This document shows positions 1-5,940 of a DNA stretch of 9,801 bases, piece after piece. Origin of the DNA: Sphingomonas sp. UBA4766 (GTDB taxonomy: Bacteria > Pseudomonadota > Alphaproteobacteria > Sphingomonadales > Sphingomonadaceae); the NCBI GenBank assembly GCA_002403415.1, contig DHHS01000123.1:4156-13956 (forward strand), given 5' to 3'. Every line of letters begins with the position of its first letter. Position 1 is the first letter of the stretch. Under the pieces are notes generated by a model, which saw only the letters and a program-made list of their open reading frames with translations, was not told the DNA's origin and did no database searches. The translations under genes were made by a program, and so were the position numbers.

Positions 1-1949
1 TGGACTGGATGGAGCAGGAGCAAGAGCGCGGGATCACGATCACCTCGGCGGCGACGACCTGCTTCTGGCGCGCGGCCGAGGGCAAGGGCGAAGAGCACCG
101 CATCAACATCATCGACACACCCGGCCACGTCGATTTCACCATCGAAGTCGAACGGTCGCTGCGTGTGCTCGACGGTGCGGTCGCGTGTTTCGACGGGGTT
201 GCGGGCGTGGAACCGCAATCGGAGACGGTGTGGCGTCAGGCCGACAAATATGGCGTGCCGCGGATGTGCTTCATCAACAAGCTCGACCGCACCGGCGCCG
301 ATTTCTATTTCTGCGTGAATTCGATCATCGAGCGTTTGGGCGCGCGTCCGGCGGTCCTGTATTTGCCGATCGGGATCGAAGGTGATTTCAAGGGGCTGGT
401 CGATCTGGTTGAAAACCGCGCGATCATCTGGCTCGAAGAAAGCCTGGGCGCGAAGTTTGAATATCAGGAAATCCCGGCAGATCTGGCTGAAAAGGCCGCC
501 AAATATCGCAGCGAGCTGATCGAAATGGCGGTCGAACTCGATGACTCGCTGATGGAGGCCTATCTCGAAGGCAATGAGCCAAGCGTTGCCGATCTGAAGC
601 GGTTGATCCGTCAAGGCACTTTGAAAATGGCGTTTGTGCCGATCATCTGCGGCTCGGCATTCAAGAACAAGGGTGTGCAGCCTTTGCTCGACGCGGTGGT
701 TGATTACCTGCCCAGCCCGCTCGACGTCCCCGCGATCAAGGGTGTCAAGCTCGACGGTGAAACGCCGGACGAGCGCCCCTCGTCTGACAGCGAGCCGTTT
801 TCGGCGCTCGCGTTCAAGATCATGAACGACCCGTTCGTCGGCACGCTCACCTTTGCGCGCATCTATTCGGGTAAGCTCGAAACCGCGAGTCAGGTGACCA
901 ATTCGGTCAAGGACAAGAAAGAAAAGGTCGGCCGCATGCTGCTGATGCATGCGAATAGCCGGGAGGATATTCAAGAAGCCTATGCCGGTGATATCGTTGC
1001 GCTTGCCGGGCTGAAGGACACCACCACGGGCGACACGCTGTGCGCGATCGCGAACCCGATCATTCTTGAGCGGATGGAATTCCCCGAGCCCGTGATCGAG
1101 CTTTCGGTGGAGCCCAAGACCAAGGCAGATCAGGAAAAAATGGGCGTCGCGCTCAATCGCCTTGCCCGCGAAGACCCGTCGTTCCGCGTGTCGTCGGACG
1201 CCGAAAGCGGTCAGACAATCATCAAGGGCATGGGCGAGCTTCACCTCGAAATCCTGGTCGATCGCATGAAGCGCGAGTTCAAGGTCGAGGCGAATGTCGG
1301 CGCGCCGCAGGTGGCGTATCGTGAATATCTCGCCAAGCCAGTTGAGCTGACCTACACCCACAAGAAGCAGTCGGGCGGCTCGGGCCAGTTCGGCGAAATC
1401 AAGGTGAAGGTGGCCCCCGGCGAGCGCGGTTCGGGCTTTGTCTTCATCGATTCGGTGAAGGGCGGCAACGTGCCGAAGGAATATATCCCTTCGGTTGAAA
1501 AGGGCATGCGTGAGACGGCCGAAAGCGGCTCGCTCATCGGCTTCCCGATCATCGATTTCTCGGTCGAACTGATCGACGGCAAATATCACGACGTCGACTC
1601 GTCGGCACTGGCATTTGAAATCTGCGCACGCGGTTGCATGCGTGAGGCCGCGCAAAAGGCGGGGATCAAGCTGCTTGAGCCGATCATGAAGGTCGAAGTG
1701 GTGACGCCGGAGGATTATCTGGGCGATGTGATTGGTGACATGAACAGCCGTCGCGGCCAGATCCAGGGCACCGACAGCCGCGGCAATGCGCAGACGGTCG
1801 AAGCGATGGTGCCGCTTGCCAATATGTTCGGCTATGTCAATCAGTTGCGCTCGTTCACGCAAGGGCGCGCGCAATATTCGATGCAATTCTCGCACTATGA
1901 CGAAGTGCCGGCCAACGTCGCCGACGAAGTGAAGGCGAAGCTGGCCTGA
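1..1949 (+). CDS. fusA: Elongation factor G (5' end cut off by the window)
   Basis: Translational GTPase that drives tRNA-mRNA translocation on the ribosome and, with RRF, helps recycle it; cytoplasmic. The reading frame is open from base 3 (Asp-Trp then Met at 9), which is the DWMEQEQERGITITS switch I region, so about 50 N-terminal residues including the P-loop lie outside the window. Counting from the Met at 9, I see G3 DTPGH (36-40), G4 NKLD (90-93), G5 SAF (216-218), domain II from about 260, domain III from about 365, the domain IV tip loop HKKQSGGSGQFG (451-462) with the conserved His527 in the second tip loop, and domain V from KVEVVTPEDYLGDVIGDMN (561-579). It ends in a normal TGA at 1947-1949, with no frameshift. 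It would follow rpsL-rpsG in a str operon. Here it is not followed directly by tuf. Identification is essentially certain. Confidence 0.98.
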   Translation, partial: DWMEQEQERGITITSAATTCFWRAAEGKGEEHRINIIDTPGHVDFTIEVERSLRVLDGAVACFDGVAGVEPQSETVWRQADKYGVPRMCFINKLDRTGADFYFCVNSIIERLGARPAVLYLPIGIEGDFKGLVDLVENRAIIWLEESLGAKFEYQEIPADLAEKAAKYRSELIEMAVELDDSLMEAYLEGNEPSVADLKRLIRQGTLKMAFVPIICGSAFKNKGVQPLLDAVVDYLPSPLDVPAIKGVKLDGETPDERPSSDSEPFSALAFKIMNDPFVGTLTFARIYSGKLETASQVTNSVKDKKEKVGRMLLMHANSREDIQEAYAGDIVALAGLKDTTTGDTLCAIANPIILERMEFPEPVIELSVEPKTKADQEKMGVALNRLAREDPSFRVSSDAESGQTIIKGMGELHLEILVDRMKREFKVEANVGAPQVAYREYLAKPVELTYTHKKQSGGSGQFGEIKVKVAPGERGSGFVFIDSVKGGNVPKEYIPSVEKGMRETAESGSLIGFPIIDFSVELIDGKYHDVDSSALAFEICARGCMREAAQKAGIKLLEPIMKVEVVTPEDYLGDVIGDMNSRRGQIQGTDSRGNAQTVEAMVPLANMFGYVNQLRSFTQGRAQYSMQFSHYDEVPANVADEVKAKLA

Positions 1950-1990
1950 TTTAAGATCGGGACCTGCACTTGTCACCAAACTGTCGTTGA

Positions 1991-2031
1991 CCCTCCCGCC
2001 CCTGCGGTCGTATTCGGCAGGGGAGGCGGGG
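1991..2031 (+). promoter_or_regulatory. Hairpin covering the ribosome binding site of the OmpA-like gene
   Basis: Arms 1991-2005 and 2017-2031 pair over 15 positions with two mismatches and one G-T wobble, around an 11-base loop. The inner seven pairs (CCCCTGC/GCAGGGG) are perfect. The right arm holds both purine-rich Shine-Dalgarno candidates (GGGAGG at 2021-2026 and GGGGAG at 2028-2033) for the GTG at 2041. There is no T-run after it, so it does not look like an intrinsic terminator. Folding would hide the ribosome binding site. It could instead be a dispersed intergenic palindrome. The pairing is seen; the function is inferred. Confidence 0.45.
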
Positions 2032-2040
2032 AGACAGGGC

Positions 2041-3150
2041 GTGAAGCGTTCGATGATTCTGGCGGCATTGCTGCTTGCGGGCGGATGCGGCACATCGGCT
2101 GATTCAGCGCCAGGTGCGCAAGCGGGAAAAGCTTCGCCAAAGGCGGCTAGGCCAGGCGGTGTGCCGGTCGCGGGGCCGGTCGCACCGCCTATCCCAAAGC
2201 CCGCAACTTCGCCTGTTGTGGCCCTGCGTCCGGGAGTGACCATCGTCACGGCTGCGGCCGAAGCGGAGGGCGATTACGAATCGTTCAAGCGCGTCGTCAG
2301 TGTTGACGGCGATGGCGGCTACCAACTCAGCTATACTCAACGGCAGCGCGGGGTCGTCAGGACGTTCGGGCGGCGCGTGCTCGGCGCTGATGCCAGGAAT
2401 GGCCGGTATTACAAGGCGCGCTTTTGGGAAGGCGACCCCGAAACCATCGCCGGATCAACCGCAATCGGCATTTCGCGCGGCGTGTTCAACGATCTGAAGG
2501 CTGGCCGCCCCGTCGATCTCCGTTTTGATTACGGCGGATCGATCCGCACCGTGTCGATCCGCCTGGCCAGCAATCCGGTGCGCGCTGTTGCCGTGCTGGT
2601 CGGCGATCGTTCAGTGATGATGCCCGTTATCGATGTGATTGGCGGCAGCGGGGCGGATATGGTCCGCGGCTTGTTTCTGGACGATCCCGCCAATCCGCTG
2701 ATGCTTAGCCTGGCGATCGGGGCGAACGGCGAAGCGAAGGTGCGCGTTGTGCGGATCGACGATCCGAAGGCGACGGGGGCAACGCTTGAGCAAGCGCTGG
2801 CGGGAAAGGGGGCACGTGCGGAGCTCCCCGGCATTTATTTCGAGACAGCCAAGGCGACGTTGCTCCCGCAATCGCGTGCTGCGATCGATGCCGCAGGCGC
2901 AGTGCTGCGCAGCAATCCGAGTTGGCGGCTGGCGATTGAAGGACATACCGATGCCATCGGCGGCGATGCCGCCAATCTTGGCTTGTCACGGGCGCGCGCG
3001 GAGGCTGTGCTGCGCGCGCTGGCGGAGTCGGGCTTTGATGCGGGCCGCTTCACATCAACCGGTTTCGGTGAATCTCGTCCGCGCGCGCCCAATGATACCA
3101 TTGAAGGGCGTGCGGCAAATCGCCGCGTGGAATTGGTCCGTTTGCAATGA
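2041..3150 (+). CDS. OmpA-family peptidoglycan-binding lipoprotein
   Basis: Predicted envelope protein that links the outer membrane to peptidoglycan. I chose GTG at 2041: GGGGAG (2028-2033) sits 7 bases upstream, and the product (369 aa) begins with a compact lipoprotein signal, VKRSMILAALLLAGGC, with lipidated Cys at residue 16. An upstream TTG at 1987 would add 18 non-signal-like residues. After the Cys comes an Ala/Pro/Gly-rich linker (about 17-62), then a roughly 200-residue region I do not recognise. The C-terminal OmpA domain (about 263-369) shows YFETAK (266-271), GHTD (301-304), the peptidoglycan-contact helix NLGLSRARAEAV (312-323) and the terminal NRRVEL (360-365), all typical of the family. 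The last base pairs of the gene overlap the start of the next lipoprotein (ATGA, 3147-3150), suggesting coupling. The domain call is firm; the exact role is unknown, and the placement between fusA and tuf is unusual. Confidence 0.88.
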   Translation: MKRSMILAALLLAGGCGTSADSAPGAQAGKASPKAARPGGVPVAGPVAPPIPKPATSPVVALRPGVTIVTAAAEAEGDYESFKRVVSVDGDGGYQLSYTQRQRGVVRTFGRRVLGADARNGRYYKARFWEGDPETIAGSTAIGISRGVFNDLKAGRPVDLRFDYGGSIRTVSIRLASNPVRAVAVLVGDRSVMMPVIDVIGGSGADMVRGLFLDDPANPLMLSLAIGANGEAKVRVVRIDDPKATGATLEQALAGKGARAELPGIYFETAKATLLPQSRAAIDAAGAVLRSNPSWRLAIEGHTDAIGGDAANLGLSRARAEAVLRALAESGFDAGRFTSTGFGESRPRAPNDTIEGRAANRRVELVRLQ

Positions 3151-3674
3151 TGGGACAGCAGCACATGTTTAAACAGGTCACGGGCTTTGCCGCGTTACTG
3201 GCGCTTGCGGCGTGCGGGGGCGAAAAGGCGGAGCGGACGATCACGACCAGCGACGGCTCGACGCTGTCGGTGAAGAAGGGTGATCGCGCAGGCGAGGCCA
3301 AGATCACCGCGACCAACGCCGAGGGCTCGGCGACCATGACCACCGGCGGCGCGGGCCAATGGCCGACGGCTGCGGCAGGTTATGTCCCGCCCTATCCGGG
3401 GGGTGTCGTTACCGCGAGCTTTGCGGGCAGCTCGAAGGAGGCATCGGGCGGGATGGTGACGTTCACCACCAGCGATTCGCCGGACAAGGTCGTGGAGTTT
3501 TACAAGGCGCAGGCGGCAAGCGCGGGGCTGGGCGATGTATCCAACATCGACATCAACGGCGCGAAGATTTTCGCGGCAAAGGACAAGGCGACCGGGCGCA
3601 GCGTTTCGATTCAGGCAACGGTCAGCGAGGGCAGGACCAGCGCCGCCGTCACCTTTGGCACGGACAAGAAATGA
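3147..3674 (+). CDS. Small conserved-type lipoprotein of unknown function
   Basis: Predicted 175-residue secreted lipoprotein. The segment MFKQVTGFAALLALAAC has a Lys-containing n-region, a hydrophobic core and a textbook LAAC lipobox (Cys at residue 23 of the long form). I give the ATG at 3147, whose ATGA overlap with the upstream stop suggests translational coupling. The ATG at 3165, with GGGAC about 7 bases upstream, would give a cleaner 169-residue form, and both carry the same signal. The mature part has a charged, Ser/Thr/Gly-rich stretch (about 28-70), a YVPPYPGG motif (79-86), and a C-terminal half with TTSDSPDKVVEFYKAQ (107-122), a pattern I associate with small proteobacterial lipoproteins in which a hydrolase-free alpha/beta fold is likely. 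No catalytic motif is visible. It probably works in the envelope with its OmpA-like neighbour; that is inference. Confidence 0.75.
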   Translation: MMGQQHMFKQVTGFAALLALAACGGEKAERTITTSDGSTLSVKKGDRAGEAKITATNAEGSATMTTGGAGQWPTAAAGYVPPYPGGVVTASFAGSSKEASGGMVTFTTSDSPDKVVEFYKAQAASAGLGDVSNIDINGAKIFAAKDKATGRSVSIQATVSEGRTSAAVTFGTDKK

Positions 3675-3793
3675 TGTCGGACACGCGCTTGATTCGGCGC
3701 TAGACAAGGGCGCGCAGCGGGGCCATAGCGCACGCCAGCGTGCAGCGGTGGCAGAAGTGATTTTCGCTCTAGCCATCGCGTCGCGCTTGGGCT

Positions 3794-3852
3794 AAAGGCC
3801 CCGCTTCATCGCCGACCCGCGAGACGGGTCGGTGGTTTTGTTTGGGGCCTTT
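3794..3852 (+). promoter_or_regulatory. Outer stem of the tuf leader structure
   Basis: AAAGGCCCC (3794-3802) and GGGGCCTTT (3844-3852) are perfect 9-base complements and enclose the hairpin at 3812-3832. Together they would form a nested two-tier structure about 80 bases before tuf. GCTAAAGG at 3791-3798 also resembles an alphaproteobacterial -10 box; if transcription starts just after it, the left arm would not be transcribed and only the inner hairpin would form. Pairing is seen; role is unproved. Confidence 0.4.
3812..3843 (+). terminator. Terminator-like hairpin between the lipoprotein gene and tuf
   Basis: CCGACCCG (3812-3819) and CGGGTCGG (3825-3832) form a perfect 8-bp stem with a 5-base loop CGAGA, followed by a T-rich run TGGTTTTGTTT (3833-3843). 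This fits an intrinsic terminator or attenuator that would end transcripts from the fusA-lipoprotein unit ahead of tuf. The T-run is interrupted by G's, so termination may be partial. Confidence 0.6.
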
Positions 3853-3885
3853 CGGGTTCTATTCACGACGAAGACGGGTTCATTG

Positions 3886-3904
3886 CGCCGTCCGCCAGGC
3901 GGCG
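3886..3904 (+). promoter_or_regulatory. Small hairpin just upstream of the tuf ribosome binding site
   Basis: CGCCG (3886-3890) pairs with CGGCG (3900-3904), with a further CC/GG pair inside (3892-3893 with 3898-3899) leaving a four-base loop and one bulged T. The T-rich GTTTGGTTTG follows. It ends 18 bases before the tuf Shine-Dalgarno AGAGGAAG (3921-3928). It may be a leader element or a weak second terminator. Confidence 0.3.
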
Positions 3905-3930
3905 GTTTGGTTTGATAGACAGAGGAAGAC

Positions 3931-5124
3931 ATGGCGAAAGCAAAATTCGATCGGAGCAAACCGCACCTCAACATCGGCACCATCGGTCACGTCGACCATG
4001 GCAAGACTTCGCTGACGGCCGCCATCACCAAGGTGCTGGCCGAAGAAGGTCTGTCGGAAAAGGTGGACTTCGAAAACATCGACAAGGCGCCGGAAGAGCG
4101 CGCTCGCGGCATCACCATTTCGACCGCGCACGTCGAATATGAAACCGAAAATCGCCACTATGCGCACGTCGATTGCCCTGGCCACGCCGACTATGTGAAG
4201 AACATGATCACCGGTGCCGCGCAGATGGACGGTGCGATTCTGGTGGTCGCGGCAACCGACGGCCCGATGCCGCAGACGAAGGAGCACATCCTGCTTGCGC
4301 GTCAGGTGGGCGTGCCGACGATGGTCGTGTTCTTGAACAAGGTCGATCTGGTCGATGACGAGGAAATTCTCGAACTCGTCGAACTCGAAATCCGCGAAGA
4401 ACTGTCGCGTCGCGAATTTGACGGCGACAATATCCCGATCATCCGCGGTTCGGCGACCTGTGCGCTCAACGGCACCGATGACAAGCTCGGCCGTGACGCC
4501 GTGCTCGCGCTGATGAAGGCGGTCGACGAATCGATCCCGCAGCCAGAGCGTCCGCTCGACAAGCCGTTCATGATGCCGATCGAAGACGTGTTCTCGATTT
4601 CCGGTCGTGGCACCGTGGTGACCGGTCGTGTCGAAACCGGCATCATCAAGGTTGGCGAAGAAGTCGAAATCGTCGGCATCCACCCCGAAATCCGCAAGAC
4701 GACCGTGACCGGCGTGGAAATGTTCCGCAAGCTGCTCGATCAGGGTCAGGCTGGCGATAACGTCGGCGCGCTGATCCGCGGTGTGGCACGCGACGAAGTC
4801 GAGCGTGGCCAGGTGCTCTGCAAGCCCGGCTCGATCAAGCCGCACACCGACTTCCAGTCGAGCGTCTATGTGCTGTCGAAAGACGAAGGTGGTCGTCACA
4901 CGCCGTTCTTCGCCAACTATCGCCCGCAATTCTATTTCCGTACGACCGACGTTACCGGCACCATCGAGCTGCCCGAGGGCACTGAAATGGTTATGCCCGG
5001 CGATGAAGTCGCGCTTGGCATCAAGCTGATCGCGCCGATCGCAATGGACGTCGGCCAGCGCTTCACCATTCGCGAAGGCGGGCGCACCGTCGGCGCAGGT
5101 GTTGTCAGCGCCATCGAAAAGTAA
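3931..5124 (+). CDS. tuf: Elongation factor Tu
   Basis: GTPase that delivers aminoacyl-tRNA to the ribosomal A site; cytoplasmic and among the most abundant proteins. The 397 residues match the family's usual length (about 394-397). G1 GHVDHGKT is at 19-26, switch I RARGITIST at 57-65, G3 DCPGH at 81-85, G4 NKVD at 136-139 and G5 GSA at 173-175. Beta-barrel domain 2 begins near 212 and domain 3 near 305, ending REGGRTVGAGVVSAIEK. The ATG at 3931 follows AGAGGAAG by two to five bases. Codon use looks strongly biased (for example GAA for Glu nearly throughout), as expected for a highly expressed gene. It is preceded by a structured 256-base leader and followed by a strong hairpin, so it may be transcribed partly on its own. 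No key residue is missing. Confidence 0.99.
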   Translation: MAKAKFDRSKPHLNIGTIGHVDHGKTSLTAAITKVLAEEGLSEKVDFENIDKAPEERARGITISTAHVEYETENRHYAHVDCPGHADYVKNMITGAAQMDGAILVVAATDGPMPQTKEHILLARQVGVPTMVVFLNKVDLVDDEEILELVELEIREELSRREFDGDNIPIIRGSATCALNGTDDKLGRDAVLALMKAVDESIPQPERPLDKPFMMPIEDVFSISGRGTVVTGRVETGIIKVGEEVEIVGIHPEIRKTTVTGVEMFRKLLDQGQAGDNVGALIRGVARDEVERGQVLCKPGSIKPHTDFQSSVYVLSKDEGGRHTPFFANYRPQFYFRTTDVTGTIELPEGTEMVMPGDEVALGIKLIAPIAMDVGQRFTIREGGRTVGAGVVSAIEK

Positions 5125-5138
5125 TAAATCGACTGCGT

Positions 5139-5180
5139 CCGCTCGGCTCCCTTTCGGGGGAGTTGGGCGGTTGCTATTTT
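5139..5180 (+). terminator. Long TTCG-capped hairpin after tuf (partial terminator)
   Basis: Bases 5139-5151 pair with 5158-5170 over 13 uninterrupted positions (CCGCTCGGCTCCC with GGGAGTTGGGCGG, four G-T wobbles). A further T-G pair closes a TTCG tetraloop at 5153-5156. TTGCTATTTT (5171-5180) follows. The structure begins 14 bases after the tuf stop. It is well placed to reduce read-through from tuf into the S10 operon, or to protect the tuf 3' end. The T-run is broken, so full termination is unlikely. Confidence 0.6.
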
Positions 5181-5199
5181 ATGTAAGCGTTTTTTCGAT

Positions 5200-5213
5200 C
5201 GGCCTCCGGGCCG
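5200..5213 (+). promoter_or_regulatory. Small hairpin in the rpsJ leader
   Basis: CGGCC (5200-5204) and GGCCG (5209-5213) form a perfect 5-bp stem with a TCCG loop, right after a TTTTTT run (5190-5195) and 40 bases before the rpsJ start. The order (T-run first) rules out a + strand terminator. It may be part of an rpsJ leader fold. Confidence 0.25.
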
Positions 5214-5253
5214 TTCCAGCTCTTTCGCATTGGTAGGGACCAGAGACCGTCTT

Positions 5254-5562
5254 ATGGACAGCAATATCCGCATTCGCCTGAAGGCGTTCGATCACCGGGT
5301 GCTCGATCAGGCGACCGGCGACATCGCCGACACCGCCCGTCGCACCGGCGCGCTCATTCGTGGTCCCATTCCTTTGCCCACCCGTATCGAGAAGTTCACG
5401 GTCAACCGTGGACCGCACATCGACAAAAAGTCTCGTGAGCAGTTCGAGGTCCGCACCTATAAGCGGATGCTCGACATTGTGCAGCCGACGCCGCAGACGG
5501 TGGACGCGCTGATGAAGCTCGATCTCGCCGCGGGCGTTGATGTGGAGATCAAGTTGGCCTGA
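5254..5562 (+). CDS. rpsJ: 30S ribosomal protein S10
   Basis: Small-subunit head protein, also known as NusE, which joins NusB in transcription antitermination. The ATG at 5254 gives MDSNIRIRLKAFDHRVLD and a 102-residue product, matching the family (about 102-103). A TTG at 5230 would add eight residues foreign to S10. Signature segments are RTGALIRGPIPLPTRIEKFTV (30-50 region), the loop RGPHIDKKSREQFEVRTYKR and the C-terminal PTPQTVDALMKLDLAAGVDVEIK. No strong Shine-Dalgarno is visible: AGGGA at 5235-5239 is 14 bases away and GAGA is nearer but weak. It stands apart from its neighbours, with 129 bases before it and 385 after it, so it could be expressed separately from the rest of the S10 cluster. 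Confidence 0.98.
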   Translation: MDSNIRIRLKAFDHRVLDQATGDIADTARRTGALIRGPIPLPTRIEKFTVNRGPHIDKKSREQFEVRTYKRMLDIVQPTPQTVDALMKLDLAAGVDVEIKLA

Positions 5563-5604
5563 GGGCATATTACCATTGATCTCGTCGATTGGCCGAATCG
5601 CCGG

Positions 5605-5633
5605 TTGACGTTGGCAATGGGTTGGCGTAATGG
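5605..5633 (+). promoter_or_regulatory. Candidate promoter for the rplC operon
   Basis: TTGACG (5605-5610), a 17-base spacer, then TAATGG (5628-5633). The -35 matches the sigma-70 consensus in five of six bases and suits the TTGACG form common in alphaproteobacteria; the -10 is poor against E. coli consensus. It would start transcripts near 5640 and give a leader of about 300 bases before rplC. Only a candidate. Confidence 0.35.
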
Positions 5634-5686
5634 CCGCGCTTCCCAGCGGGGTGTATGAGATTCGCGCGGCTTCGCGCAGAGTGCCG

Positions 5687-5709
5687 CCCCGGCCAATGCC
5701 GGGGTCTTT
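5687..5709 (+). terminator. Terminator-like hairpin in the rplC leader (possible attenuator)
   Basis: CCCCGGC (5687-5693) and GCCGGGG (5698-5704) form a perfect 7-bp GC stem with a CAAT loop, followed by TCTTTA. The T-run is short. It lies about 50 bases after the candidate promoter start and 240 bases before rplC, which suits either ending rpsJ transcripts or attenuating rplC transcripts. A second stem TTAGCC (5708-5713)/GGCTAA (5731-5736) uses part of the same T-run. Confidence 0.5.
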
Positions 5710-5829
5710 AGCCTTCCGGGTTCGATACCTGGCTAAGTAGAGAGTTCGGCTTGACCGGGCTGGCCGATAAAGGCTTTGAGCGCAGGCTCATAAGATAAGG
5801 GATACCGCCGGGTTTGCCCGGGCCGCGTC

Positions 5830-5871
5830 CCCCGTCACGCCCGGTTCGCCGGGCACCAGCCCGGGACGGGG
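5830..5871 (+). promoter_or_regulatory. Two-tier GC stem with TTCG tetraloop in the rplC leader
   Basis: CCCCGTC (5830-5836) pairs perfectly with GACGGGG (5865-5871). Inside it GCCCGG (5839-5844) and CCGGGC (5849-5854) form a perfect 6-bp stem closed by TTCG (5845-5848). GCCCGGG copies at 5816-5822 and 5859-5865 offer alternative pairings. No T-run follows, so it is not a terminator. Confidence 0.5.
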
Positions 5872-5895
5872 CACGCACGACATTTGGGCTGATAT

Positions 5896-5924
5896 GCCCG
5901 CTGCGGGATGGTCTCGCAGTGGGC
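5896..5924 (+). promoter_or_regulatory. 10-bp hairpin before the rplC ribosome binding site
   Basis: GCCCGCTGCG (5896-5905) pairs with CGCAGTGGGC (5915-5924) over ten positions with one G-T wobble and a nine-base loop. It ends 10 bases before the Shine-Dalgarno at 5935. GGGC at 5886-5889 can pair instead with GCCC at 5896-5899, so two exclusive folds are possible. Confidence 0.5.
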
Positions 5925-5934
5925 CTCTGTATTG

Positions 5935-5940
5935 AAGGAG
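5935..5940 (+). promoter_or_regulatory. Ribosome binding site deciding the rplC start
   Basis: AAGGAG, the strongest Shine-Dalgarno in the window. It is 7 bases from the ATG at 5948 but only one base from the ATG at 5942, so it supports 5948 as the start. Confidence 0.85.

Noticed and set aside
1987..2015. TTGACC (1987-1992) with TATTCG (2011-2016) as a promoter for the OmpA-like gene
   Set aside because: The -10 box is poor and the bases lie inside the hairpin arm and loop, so the match may be chance. Not strong enough to list as a feature.
3678..3706. CGGACA-N17-TAGACA as a tuf promoter
   Set aside because: Only four and three of six positions match consensus. The GCTAAAGG site at 3791 is as good, and neither is convincing.
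3880..4929. A 349-codon open frame on the - strand opposite tuf
   Set aside because: It lies wholly opposite a strongly conserved gene with biased codons. Its product is Asp/His/Val-rich with no recognisable domain, as expected of an antisense shadow in GC-rich DNA.
5716..5738. A T-arm-like sequence, GGTTCGATACC, suggesting a tRNA
   Set aside because: The following bases (CTAAGTA) have no matching 5' acceptor strand at the right distance, and no D-arm or anticodon arm of normal size can be built upstream. It is better explained as a loop in the rplC leader.
5751..5779. TTGACC (5751-5756) as the -35 box of a second rplC promoter
   Set aside because: At 17 bases the -10 position reads CTTTGA, a very poor match, and GATAAA at 5766 is too close to serve.
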